From positions 1 through 64,000 of the forward strand of contig JAYRKY010000004.1 of the NCBI GenBank assembly GCA_041905525.1: DNA of 64,000 nucleotides. The letters run 5' to 3'. The notes beneath the pieces are model-generated. The model was not told the DNA's origin. It did no database searches and was given only the letters and a program-made list of their open reading frames with translations. The translations under genes and the position numbers were made by a program. The DNA comes from SHVO01 sp041905525. GTDB lineage: Bacteria > Pseudomonadota > Alphaproteobacteria > Rhodospirillales > Rhodospirillaceae. How positions within the stretch are numbered: position 1 is the stretch's first letter; each line of letters opens with the position of its first letter. Shown here one piece after another: positions 7,682 to 15,314 of the stretch.

Positions 7682-9031
7682 CTAAACGACCATTTCGCCG
7701 ATGACTTTGTTGGTCTGGTTCGACTGGTTACCCCAGGTCGGCATGTCGAGGCCGACCGCCTTCATGAGGGTGTAACCGAGGCGGCAGCCCGTCGTTCCCT
7801 GACCGTCGATATGCAGACCGGTCTTGAGCTTGCCGCCGGCGCGGCCGGCCGAGAACATCGGCAGCCCGTCGATGGAGTGGATCTTCGCGAAACTCTGATC
7901 GGTCGAGGCGTAGATCGCCATGTTGTCGAGCAGGGTGCCGTCGCCTTCCTTCACTTTCGCGAAGGCGCCGACGAAGTATGCCCAATTCTCGAAGGCCCGG
8001 CGAAGGAACCACGACACCATCGGCTGGTATCCCAGCTGCGGGTCGATCGGTTCTTCGTGGCTGGCCGTGTGGTGCGGCTTTTCGTAGTCCGGCTTCGTCG
8101 TGGAGGCGAACGACTTCGAGTACAGCATGTTGAACACACGCGTCTGGTCGCACGCCAGGGCCATGACCAGGATGTCCGTCATGGTCTGGTGACGCTTGTT
8201 CACCAATTCGAAGTCGACGCCCGTCGCGATGTCGCCGCGCAAGGGCTTTGGCGCCACGCAGGCTTCGCGCGGTTCCGGCTTAGTGAGCTGGCGCTCGAAT
8301 TGCTTTTCGAGATCGCGCAGACCCGTGAAGTACTGATCGATTCGCTGCTTATCGTCGGCGCCGACGAGCTGCTCGAGTTTCTTGGTGTTGTCCATGACGC
8401 TCGAGATCACGCTCTGGCGGACCATGATCTTCGGATTCGGCTTGAACTCTTTCGCGTTCGGATCCTGGAAGTCCGGGCCGAATACCGTCGTGTACAGGCC
8501 GAGGGCGGAGCCTTCCGAGGTGTTGATCAGGCTGGCGCTTTCGTAAGACTGCGTATCACGCGGATCGCCGGTTGCCGACATCGTCAGCATCGGGAAGCGC
8601 GTGGTGGTGCCGATCTTCTTCGCCACCGTGACGTCGATGGTTTCGTTCGGCTTGTCGTTGCCGGTCATGGGCGCGGCGCCGGAGCGCAGGATCACCCAGC
8701 CCGTTGTGTGGCACAGGTTCGGCGCGGCATCACGGAAACCGTTGAAGCCCGTGTACAGGTTGATGTGCTTCTGCACCGGCTTCAGTGATTCGATTTCTTC
8801 GGGAAGTTCCCAGCTGGCGCCGTACTGCTTCGGCTTGAAAATCTTTTCGCTCATGCCGAGGCCCCAGCCCCAAGTGCCGAACCGGATCGGCATCGGCGAG
8901 CCGTCGGCCAAGGCGTTGCCGTTGCCGTTGAGGAAGATGTCGAGCAGCGGCAGGCCGACGGAGACCGCCGAGCCAGCCAGCATGCCGCGCAGGACGCGGC
9001 GACGGGTGAGTGATTCCAGGAAAGTGTTCAT
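7682..9031 (-). CDS. DUF1552 (HXXSHH-type) protein, TAT-exported
   Basis: 449 residues. The N terminus LTRRRVLRGMLAGSAVSVGL is a twin-arginine signal, so the protein is exported folded, usually with a cofactor or metal bound. The body matches DUF1552 (PF07586): RFGTWGWGLG near residue 50, GFNGFRDAAPNLCHTTGWV, then a C-terminal LGYTLMKAVGLDMPTWG. The family is named for an HXXSHH motif; here the sequence is HHTASHEE, so the final His is Glu. DUF1552 genes are known to sit beside DUF1592-type genes in planctomycetes, myxobacteria and some proteobacteria, as here (18-base gap). The biochemical role is unknown; the fold is distantly like alkaline phosphatase/sulfatase-type DUF1501 proteins. Confidence 0.92.
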   Translation of the reverse strand: MNTFLESLTRRRVLRGMLAGSAVSVGLPLLDIFLNGNGNALADGSPMPIRFGTWGWGLGMSEKIFKPKQYGASWELPEEIESLKPVQKHINLYTGFNGFRDAAPNLCHTTGWVILRSGAAPMTGNDKPNETIDVTVAKKIGTTTRFPMLTMSATGDPRDTQSYESASLINTSEGSALGLYTTVFGPDFQDPNAKEFKPNPKIMVRQSVISSVMDNTKKLEQLVGADDKQRIDQYFTGLRDLEKQFERQLTKPEPREACVAPKPLRGDIATGVDFELVNKRHQTMTDILVMALACDQTRVFNMLYSKSFASTTKPDYEKPHHTASHEEPIDPQLGYQPMVSWFLRRAFENWAYFVGAFAKVKEGDGTLLDNMAIYASTDQSFAKIHSIDGLPMFSAGRAGGKLKTGLHIDGQGTTGCRLGYTLMKAVGLDMPTWGNQSNQTNKVIGEMVV

Positions 9032-9049
9032 CGTATCCTCCTCGTTAAA

Positions 9050-10783
9050 TCAGTGAGCCGCAATCGCCGGCGCAGCGGCGGACGCGGTGGCTTTCGGAAC
9101 CGTCGGGTCCTCGACGCGGATGAAGGCATCCGACAGGGCGATCGCGCGCATCAGCTCGGGCACGCGATACCCGTTGGCCGCGAACACCTTGGTCAAGGCA
9201 TCGACTTGGTCGTTGGAGTCGTTGGTCAGCGGTCCGCCGGTGCCGTAGCTGTAGATACGGCGCACGAGGCAGCGCGGCACTGCCGGATGGTCATGCAGCG
9301 CCTTCGACAGGCCGGTGACATCCTTGAAGTTTACGCCGTCGAGCGTGCCGCTGGCGTCGATGGCGACGCCCTTTTCGTTGTCGCGGAACTGCCCGCCGCC
9401 ATCAAAGTTCTCAAGCGCAAGACCCATGGGATCGGTGATCTTGTGGCAGCCGGCGCAGACCGGGTTCTGGAGATGGAAGTTGACGCGATCGCGCGCCGTG
9501 CGGAACGGCGACGTGGGGTCTTCCAGCGCCGAGAAATCTACGTTCGGCGGCGGGGCCGGGACCTTTTGGCACAGGAACAGTTCGCGAAGGGCTTTCCCGC
9601 GCAAAGTTGCGGAGCTGCGGGCCGGATGCGAGTGCACTGCCAGGAACGAGATGTGCGTCAGGATCCCCATGCGCGGGCTCGATTCCGGGAAGTCGTACGG
9701 CGTCCAACCCGGACGGGTCGGAACCTGATAAATGGCCGCGAGCGCCGGAGACATGAAGGTGTGCTTCGTGGTGAACAGGTCGCGGTAATCGCCGCGCCGC
9801 GTCACCAGATGGTCGGCCACGGTGCGGAGCGTCTGTTCGCGGGCATCCTTGAGAGCCGTGCCCGTCACGATCGGGTACACCGCGCCGTCCTTCGACAGGT
9901 TGTCGAAGTCGTCGAACGCGAACATGTCGTCGAAGAAAGCCCGCACGCCATTTTCGAGCTTCGGGCTGGCAAGCATCATTTCCACGGCTTTCGCCCGGCC
10001 CTTCGGCGTCAGAAGTTCCCCGCTCTCGGCCATCTTCAGCAGCGTATCGTCCGGCACGGTGTTCCAGAGGAAGAACGAAAGACGCGAGGCAACGCTATAG
10101 GCGTCGAGGCGCTTGTGGCCCGGACTCTTCGGATCGGCTTCCGCCACATCCGTGATCATCAGCACGTTCGGATCGACCAGCATGCCTTCCAGCACGCCCG
10201 CGAGACCGGCATAGAAATCCTTATTGTCGGTCGCGGCTTTCTTCGCCTTCGCGACATATTCATTCAGGAGGTCATTGCTGAGCGGGCGACGGTAAAGGAG
10301 ACGCCCGGTCTGAGAGATAAACTTCATGGCGCATGCGTCGTCCGCCGCCGCCGGGTCTTTAGGCTTGCAGGGGACCAGCGAATCGCGGTGCGAAGGAATT
10401 TCCTGTTCGAGGTTGCCGTTGTCGACCACCTGCGCCGCGACCGCGGAGGCCGCGCGCTGCAACTTCATCATATCGCTGGATGTGACGCCGATTTTGGAGG
10501 CGGCAGACGAAACGAGGCCGTCGGTACGCGGCATCGGGCCAAGCGGTTTGCCCGGCTTAATGTCCGAACCGAAGACGTCGGCGATCACGTTCGCATACTG
10601 ATTGGCGGTCATTAGCCGAACACGTGCGGCCGAAGTGGTGTCAGGCAGCGCAGACGCTTGCGCCGCAGGCGCTGCAGGCTTTGCATCACCCGCGGGCTGG
10701 GAACATGCGGCCAGCGCGAGCACGGCGGAGCCGGCGATACCCGCCAAAATCGAACGATGAGAGACGCGATCAAACAAACGCAC
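9050..10783 (-). CDS. DUF1587/1595/1592/1588/1585 multidomain lipoprotein with CxxCH
   Basis: 577 residues, first gene of the operon. A lipobox (AVLALAACSQ, Cys at about 27) indicates a lipoprotein. Domains in order: DUF1587-like (LMTANQYANVIADVFG, about 56-72), DUF1595 (GRLLYRRPLSNDLLNEYV), DUF1592 (YSVASRLSFFLWNTVPDD and DMFAFDDFDNLS), DUF1588 (MGILTHISFLAVHSHP through NPVCAGCHKITDPMGLALEN) and DUF1585 (SKALHDHPAVPRCLVRRIYSY, MRAIALSDAFI). CAGCH is a c-type haem attachment motif, so a haem-bearing, electron-transferring role is likely. The usual N-terminal PSD1-type cytochrome domain of larger family members is absent. Family function is not established. The ATG is preceded by GGGAGGAAACG. 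Confidence 0.92.
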   Translation of the reverse strand: MRLFDRVSHRSILAGIAGSAVLALAACSQPAGDAKPAAPAAQASALPDTTSAARVRLMTANQYANVIADVFGSDIKPGKPLGPMPRTDGLVSSAASKIGVTSSDMMKLQRAASAVAAQVVDNGNLEQEIPSHRDSLVPCKPKDPAAADDACAMKFISQTGRLLYRRPLSNDLLNEYVAKAKKAATDNKDFYAGLAGVLEGMLVDPNVLMITDVAEADPKSPGHKRLDAYSVASRLSFFLWNTVPDDTLLKMAESGELLTPKGRAKAVEMMLASPKLENGVRAFFDDMFAFDDFDNLSKDGAVYPIVTGTALKDAREQTLRTVADHLVTRRGDYRDLFTTKHTFMSPALAAIYQVPTRPGWTPYDFPESSPRMGILTHISFLAVHSHPARSSATLRGKALRELFLCQKVPAPPPNVDFSALEDPTSPFRTARDRVNFHLQNPVCAGCHKITDPMGLALENFDGGGQFRDNEKGVAIDASGTLDGVNFKDVTGLSKALHDHPAVPRCLVRRIYSYGTGGPLTNDSNDQVDALTKVFAANGYRVPELMRAIALSDAFIRVEDPTVPKATASAAAPAIAAH

Positions 10784-10907
10784 TTCGTTTCCTCCCGGGA
10801 TTGGACCAGCCCCAAAATCTCAGCCGGCTCCAGGCTCCCTCTATTCTAATGTGCGGACACCTCGTCCGCTCGGAAAATTGCGCCATTGCGGCGTATCTAT
10901 TAATAAC

Positions 10908-10923
10908 ATGACCGGTCGGTCAT
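10908..10923. promoter_or_regulatory. TetR-type operator candidate
   Basis: ATGACCGGTCGGTCAT is two perfect 7-base half sites (ATGACCG/CGGTCAT) around a 2-base centre. The ACCGGTCGGT core is the pattern bound by many TetR/AcrR repressors. It is 125 bases upstream of the first operon start at 10783. No TetR gene lies in the window, so the regulator would be elsewhere. Confidence 0.6.
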
Positions 10924-10951
10924 CAATATGACTCTAAGGTAACTCTCTCGT

Positions 10952-10971
10952 GACTAAAGACGATTTTAGTC
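10952..10971. repeat. inverted repeat GACTAAA-6-TTTAGTC
   Basis: Perfect 7-base arms with a 6-base spacer, 29 bases to the right of the TetR-like palindrome. It could be a second operator or a hairpin. AT-rich arms and the intergenic position favour a protein-binding site; this is inference. Confidence 0.45.
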
Positions 10972-11148
10972 TGTTGTGAAGGCTATGCTTTTTGCCCTCA
11001 AGGTTCGCCCGCCCACCGCCGACTTCTTTGCAATTCCCAAAGCGACGCGAGATCCGGCTCAGCGCGAAACCCGATTGCTTTCGATTTTGGCCCCAAACGC
11101 GGATACTGAGGCAGTTCAATAGCGAGCGATCTTATTCTATGAACAGAA

Positions 11149-11164
11149 AAATAGTCGACTATTT
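11149..11164. promoter_or_regulatory. 16-base perfect palindrome, operator candidate
   Basis: AAATAGTCGACTATTT is fully self-complementary. Its size and AT-rich arms resemble operators of GntR- or LacI-type regulators, but no regulator can be named. It lies between the minus-strand kinase gene (ending 11264) and the DUF1592 operon promoter. Confidence 0.4.
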
Positions 11165-11263
11165 ACCAGGGAGAGGGAGCCTTTCGCAGGAGCTATGCAT
11201 AGGGGCGTGATCAGGGATTCAGCGGCCACTCGATTTCAAACCTCTGCCAACGATGTCGCGAAG

Positions 11264-12154
11264 CTAAGGGGAATTGGGCGGCGCGCACCCTAACGGTTTG
11301 AGGCCCGCCAGCAGAAGGGCTCCGTCCAGCGGGTCTCCCAGGGCGACCGATAGGCGCCCGGTCGTGCGCTCACGCAACCACGGGCACATGCGGGCGGCGA
11401 GACCACCAGCCAGGCAACAGCGGGGCGCGCCGCGCGCAAAAATCGTTTCGATGAATCGTTCGACATGTAGGGCAGCACTTTCCACGATCGAACGCGCGAT
11501 TTCGTCATCGGCCTCCGCGAAATCGAAGACGACAGGCGCGAACTCGGCATAGTCCTTGGGTGTTGCCTTATCCATCCAAGCTATCACGCGGGGTGTCTCG
11601 TGGTTGAAGCGCCCGGTGATGGCGGCGCTGAGCGGCGTCGGCTTGGTGCGGCCATCGAGCGCCCGCAGGGCGTGGCGCACCGCGGATAGTCCCAACGCGG
11701 CGCCGCTACCCTCATCGGAGATGGGAAAGCCGTACCCCCCGATTGTGAACGTGCCGCCTGGCGCTTTTACATAAGCGATGCTTCCAGTCCCGAGAATCAA
11801 TGTGGCTCCTTCGCCGCCGCCATGTGCGCCGAGATTGGCGATGGCGGCGTCGGTTTCCCACCGCACGTCCGCAAAGGGCAAATCAAGTGCGTTCAGTCCT
11901 TCGCGAATCCCAGGGCGAGAAATACCGGCGATCCCAAACCCTGCTTTCGCACGCGAGAGATCGCCCGCGCCAAGCCCAGCGGCGGCGAAGGCGCCCGCGC
12001 AGGCTTCCATCAGGGTCGTGCGAAGCTTCTCCATGCCGATACGTGCGTTGGCCGGTCCTGCCTCCGCCGCGCCGAGAACCTCGCCGGCCGAATCGCAGAG
12101 ACGCGCGCGGCAGTGACTGCCGCCCGCATCCACCCCCAAGAAAAGAACCGTCAT
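11264..12154 (-). CDS. BadF/BadG/BcrA/BcrD-family amino-sugar kinase (GlcNAc/MurNAc kinase-like)
   Basis: 296 residues from the ATG at 12154 (a GTG one codon earlier is an alternative). ATPase signatures of the ASKHA fold are present: FLGVDAGGSHCRARLCD (phosphate 1), TLILGTGSIAYVK (phosphate 2, about residue 119) and CCLAGGLAARM (adenosine). The length and GFPISDEGSGAALG fit eukaryotic-type N-acetylglucosamine kinase and the bacterial MurK group, which phosphorylate GlcNAc and/or MurNAc at C6. Overlap with murQ (stop and start share bases) and the nagA/deaminase genes upstream support a role in salvage of cell-wall amino sugars, feeding MurNAc-6-phosphate to MurQ and GlcNAc-6-phosphate to NagA. 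The exact sugar specificity is inferred from context. Confidence 0.85.
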   Translation of the reverse strand: MTVLFLGVDAGGSHCRARLCDSAGEVLGAAEAGPANARIGMEKLRTTLMEACAGAFAAAGLGAGDLSRAKAGFGIAGISRPGIREGLNALDLPFADVRWETDAAIANLGAHGGGEGATLILGTGSIAYVKAPGGTFTIGGYGFPISDEGSGAALGLSAVRHALRALDGRTKPTPLSAAITGRFNHETPRVIAWMDKATPKDYAEFAPVVFDFAEADDEIARSIVESAALHVERFIETIFARGAPRCCLAGGLAARMCPWLRERTTGRLSVALGDPLDGALLLAGLKPLGCAPPNSP

Positions 12155-13044
12155 CACTCTGTCCGCTGAGAAAGAGCGTGCCTCAAAACGCCGCCCGCCG
12201 CCGCTAACTGGGCGCGAGCGTCCTCGAGGCTCAGTCCGCGCGCGACAAGGACGGCGACGCGAATATCCCCATCCGATTGGATGAGCGCGGCCTTCGCCGC
12301 GTCGGCGCTTCCTCCGGCGATCGTGCGGACGATTTCGAGCGCGCGCTGAACCAGCTTCTTGTTGCTGGAGCGCATGGCAACCATCAGGTTGCCGTGCACG
12401 AGGCCGAGCCGCAACATGACGGCTGTCGAAAAAAGATTCAGTGCAATCTTCTGCGCGGTCCCAGCCTTCATGCGGGTGGACCCCGCGATAACTTCCTCGC
12501 CCGTGGGCAGCAGAACAGCATGCTCCGCGGCGCGAAGCAGCGGTGTATCGGCATTGCCCGCAATCCCAACGGTCAGAGCGCCGCTCGCGCGGGCTTGTTC
12601 AATCGCGGCCACGGTGAAGCGGGTCTGTCCCGACGCCGCCACGCCGATGACGACGTCGGCCGCCGACGTTGCGGCGTCGCGAATCAGTTTCTGCCCTTCG
12701 TCGGCGTTGTCTTCGGCGTCCTCGACGCTTGCGGTTATCGCTTGGGCGCCGCCAGCCAGAAGATACAGGAGACGGCCTTCCGGCCAATCATACGTCGGCC
12801 CCAACTCGACGCCGTCTTGAACCGCGATACGCCCGGACGTGCCCGCGCCCACATAGATCAAGCGCCCGGCGCCTCCGCTCAGGCGTTTCGCCGCGGCGTC
12901 CGCAGCGGCGGCGATGTCTCCGGTCGCCGCGCGTACTGCGGCGGCGGCCGAGAGCTGTCCCTCGAACATGGCTTCCACGGCTTCTTCCGTAGGCCACAGA
13001 TCAAGCGTTGCGTAGCGCGCGCTGACAGTTTCCGTCTTGCTCAT
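12154..13044 (-). CDS. murQ: N-acetylmuramic acid 6-phosphate etherase
   Basis: 296 residues from the ATG at 13044, four bases after the nagA stop; the longer frame to 13080 overlaps nagA. MurQ cleaves the lactyl ether of MurNAc-6-phosphate to give GlcNAc-6-phosphate and D-lactate in the cytoplasm. The SIS domain shows YVGAGTSGRIAVQDGVELGP with the conserved general-acid Glu, SVEDAEDNADEG with the second catalytic Glu, GVAASGQTRF for phosphate binding and the family block GSTRMKAGTAQKIALN. A MurQ-specific C-terminal helical region closes the protein. It is between nagA, which takes its product, and a BadF-type kinase, which may make its substrate; no anhMurNAc kinase of the AnmK type is present in the window. 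Confidence 0.96.
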   Translation of the reverse strand: MSKTETVSARYATLDLWPTEEAVEAMFEGQLSAAAAVRAATGDIAAAADAAAKRLSGGAGRLIYVGAGTSGRIAVQDGVELGPTYDWPEGRLLYLLAGGAQAITASVEDAEDNADEGQKLIRDAATSAADVVIGVAASGQTRFTVAAIEQARASGALTVGIAGNADTPLLRAAEHAVLLPTGEEVIAGSTRMKAGTAQKIALNLFSTAVMLRLGLVHGNLMVAMRSSNKKLVQRALEIVRTIAGGSADAAKAALIQSDGDIRVAVLVARGLSLEDARAQLAAAGGVLRHALSQRTE

Positions 13045-13048
13045 CGGG

Positions 13049-14200
13049 TCAGCCTCGCACGCCGCCAATCCACGTCGCAAGGACGTCCATGCCGTCCGGC
13101 GAGCATTGGTTCACGTGGACAAAATCGGCGGCAAGGCCCGGGGCGATGCGGCCGCGCCGGTCTCCCATCCCCAAGAACGCCGCGGGCGACGCGCTTGCCA
13201 TCATAACGGCGTCCTTTGGGGCGACAGCCACGGCGCGCATCATATTTCGCACGGCGCCCGCCATATCGAGGTGGGCGCCAGCGAGCGTTCCGTCGGGCCC
13301 CGTCAGACGGCCTCCCGATTCTGTGATGGGTGTTTCGCCCAAAACAAAACGCGAGCGCGTCCAGCCCACCGTCGGCATGGCGTCGGTGACGAGAAAGAAT
13401 TTTTCGATGGGCTTGGCCCGGAGCGCCACGGATATTGAGGCTGGATGGACATGATGCAGATCGGCGATCAATCCACACCAGCTGTTGGAATCGTTGAGGG
13501 CCGCGCCGACTACCCCCGGCTCGCGGCTGGTGAAAGCACTCATTGCGTTGAACAGGTGCGTAAAGCCCCGCAGTCCTTCGCCAAGCGCCGCTTGTATTTC
13601 GGAATAGGTTGCCGCGGTATGACCGGCGCAAACAATCGCACCTTTCTCGGTCAATTTTTGAATTGTCCCCGAAGATACGCATTCGGGTGCGAGCGTGATG
13701 ATAGTTTTGCCCCGCCGCAGTCGGAGCAAGCGATCGATGTCCGGGTCTTCTAGTCGGCGTATGCGCGCCCGATCATGAATGCCGGCTTTCGAGGAATTGA
13801 GATACGGGCCTTCGAGATGTAGACCAAGCACGCCGGGAATGCCGCGTGCGATCGCCTTATCGACCGCGTCTATGCCTTGATCGACGACCGCAAGATCGTC
13901 GCTGATGAGCGTGGGGAAGAAACCGGTGGTGCCAAACCGCCGATGGGCCGCTGCGATGACGGCAATTCCTTCCACGCTCGGGGAGTCGTTGAAGAGCACC
14001 CCCGCTCCGCCATTGACCTGGCAGTCGATGAATCCGGGTAAAAGGTCGCCGCCTGCGAGGCGCGTAATCTCCACAGATCCCGGAATCGCGGTTTCGGGCA
14101 AAATGGCTTCGATGAGTCCGCCTTGGACAATCACGGCGTGACGCTCCAGGAACGCCGATCCTGCCAATATTCGCGCGCCTACAAACGCTGTGCGGATCAT
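13049..14200 (-). CDS. nagA: N-acetylglucosamine-6-phosphate deacetylase
   Basis: 383 residues from the ATG at 14200, overlapping the stop of the deaminase gene by four bases (ATGA). NagA removes acetate from GlcNAc-6-phosphate. The amidohydrolase barrel is clear: GFIDCQVNGGAG where many relatives have a DxHxHG metal site, GLHLEGPYLNSSKAGIHD with the metal-binding Glu, CAGHTAATYSE and HLFNAMSAFTSREPG with the histidines, and FLVTDAMPTVGW with the catalytic Asp. It ends LATWIGGVRG. The Gln in place of His in the first metal motif matches single-metal NagA forms such as E. coli. It is part of a deaminase-nagA-murQ-kinase operon converting murein sugars to fructose-6-phosphate. Confidence 0.95.
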   Translation of the reverse strand: MIRTAFVGARILAGSAFLERHAVIVQGGLIEAILPETAIPGSVEITRLAGGDLLPGFIDCQVNGGAGVLFNDSPSVEGIAVIAAAHRRFGTTGFFPTLISDDLAVVDQGIDAVDKAIARGIPGVLGLHLEGPYLNSSKAGIHDRARIRRLEDPDIDRLLRLRRGKTIITLAPECVSSGTIQKLTEKGAIVCAGHTAATYSEIQAALGEGLRGFTHLFNAMSAFTSREPGVVGAALNDSNSWCGLIADLHHVHPASISVALRAKPIEKFFLVTDAMPTVGWTRSRFVLGETPITESGGRLTGPDGTLAGAHLDMAGAVRNMMRAVAVAPKDAVMMASASPAAFLGMGDRRGRIAPGLAADFVHVNQCSPDGMDVLATWIGGVRG

Positions 14201-15267
14201 AGTGTCTTCGTAACTTTGTTTAGAAACGGCGGGTGGTCTGGGTCGATTCCCCTGACCTTCGCCAATTCTATCACGGCGCGGTAGAAGCACGGCAGCCAAG
14301 TGATCGGCCCGAGCGCTGGATTTATCTGGGGTAATACGGGGAGCGCGGCAATATTGTCGGCGGCGCCGTCGAATCCCGCGCATAGGATTCGAGCGCCGCG
14401 CTCCGCAAAACGTTTTGCAAGCGCGACTACTTCGGGCCGTGCATCGCCGGGCGGGGCGAGCATGATGGCCGGCAAGCCGTCACGGACAAGTGTGGCGGGT
14501 CCGTGCTCCACTTCAGCGGCGCTGAACGCCTCTGCATGCAAGGCGCACGTCTCTTTCAGCTTCAAAGCCACTTCTTGCGCCACCGCAAAGCCTGCGCCCC
14601 TGCTGACAACGAAGAGATTGCGAGCCTCACAAAGAGCAGGGATCAGAGGTGACCAGTCCAGTCTCTCGGCAGCTGCGAGGTCGTCCGCGAGAGCGTTCAC
14701 TCCCGTCTCCAATGTTTCATCTTGCGACCAAGCGCGCGCGAGATCCGCAACGGCTGCAAAGCTGGCGATGCAAGATTTCGTTGCCGCCACGCTTTCTTCC
14801 ACGCCCGCATGGAGTGGAATGATGACAGACGCGGTCGCCGCGAGAGGTGACGCGGTGTCGTTGACGATGGCAACGACGCGCGCGCCCGCGGAAGCGGCGG
14901 CTTCGGCGGTAGCGACGAGATCGGGACTTCGGCCGGACTGGGAGATTGCGATCACAAGGGCAGTGCTGAGATCGCTGGGCGGCGCCGCGGCAATCGAAAC
15001 GACGGAGGGCGCCATCGAGCCGACCGGCACGCGCAGGTATTGTTCGATAAGGTACTTGCCGAAGAGCGCGGCGTGGTCGGAACTCCCGCGCGCGCATGTG
15101 AGGACCATGGCGGGTGGTTTTCGGCGCAGTACGGCGCCGAGCGCGGACATTTCGTCGCGATTGGACGCCAGCATCCGGCGGACGACATCAGCCGCCTGCG
15201 CCGCTTCCAATGCCATCAATGGCTTCTCGCTCGTTGCCAAATCGGGTACCCCTTGCGATGAGACCAT
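14197..15267 (-). CDS. SIS-domain glucosamine-6-phosphate deaminase (NagB-II type)
   Basis: 356 residues with two SIS domains and no glutaminase domain, the NagB-II layout. The first SIS domain contains LTCARGSSDHAALFGKYLIE (about 57-76), VIAISQSGRSPDLV and GVEESVAATKSC; the second has FVVSRGAGFAVAQEVALKLKE and AEVEHGPATLV. The end, FLNKVTKTL, matches the C-terminal motif of this group. NagB-II converts glucosamine-6-phosphate to fructose-6-phosphate and ammonia, the step after NagA. First gene of the minus-strand operon; its start lies 48 bases from the assumed start of the divergent transporter, so both share a short promoter region. An alternative name is GlmS-like isomerase, but the lack of a glutaminase domain favours the deaminase. 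Confidence 0.88.
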   Translation of the reverse strand: MVSSQGVPDLATSEKPLMALEAAQAADVVRRMLASNRDEMSALGAVLRRKPPAMVLTCARGSSDHAALFGKYLIEQYLRVPVGSMAPSVVSIAAAPPSDLSTALVIAISQSGRSPDLVATAEAAASAGARVVAIVNDTASPLAATASVIIPLHAGVEESVAATKSCIASFAAVADLARAWSQDETLETGVNALADDLAAAERLDWSPLIPALCEARNLFVVSRGAGFAVAQEVALKLKETCALHAEAFSAAEVEHGPATLVRDGLPAIMLAPPGDARPEVVALAKRFAERGARILCAGFDGAADNIAALPVLPQINPALGPITWLPCFYRAVIELAKVRGIDPDHPPFLNKVTKTL

Positions 15268-15314
15268 CGCGATACGACGATCTTATCCGGGGAGTCCAAG
15301 TGGAAGCCACCGCT

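Larger units (their letters stand above)
10784..11263. other. 480-base gene-free region upstream of the DUF1592 operon
   Basis: No convincing coding frame. Both flanking genes are on the minus strand, so this holds the promoter of the DUF1592 operon and the 3' end of the amino-sugar operon. It carries several dyad elements listed separately (10854-10868 CGGAC/GTCCG, 10908-10923, 10952-10971, 11149-11164) and is richer in A+T than the flanking genes. No intrinsic terminator was seen after the kinase gene at 11264. Confidence 0.6.

Noticed and set aside
7673..10615. Plus-strand frames of 371 and 520 codons opposite DUF1552 and DUF1592 genes
   Set aside because: Shadow frames caused by high third-position GC; the minus-strand products match known families end to end.
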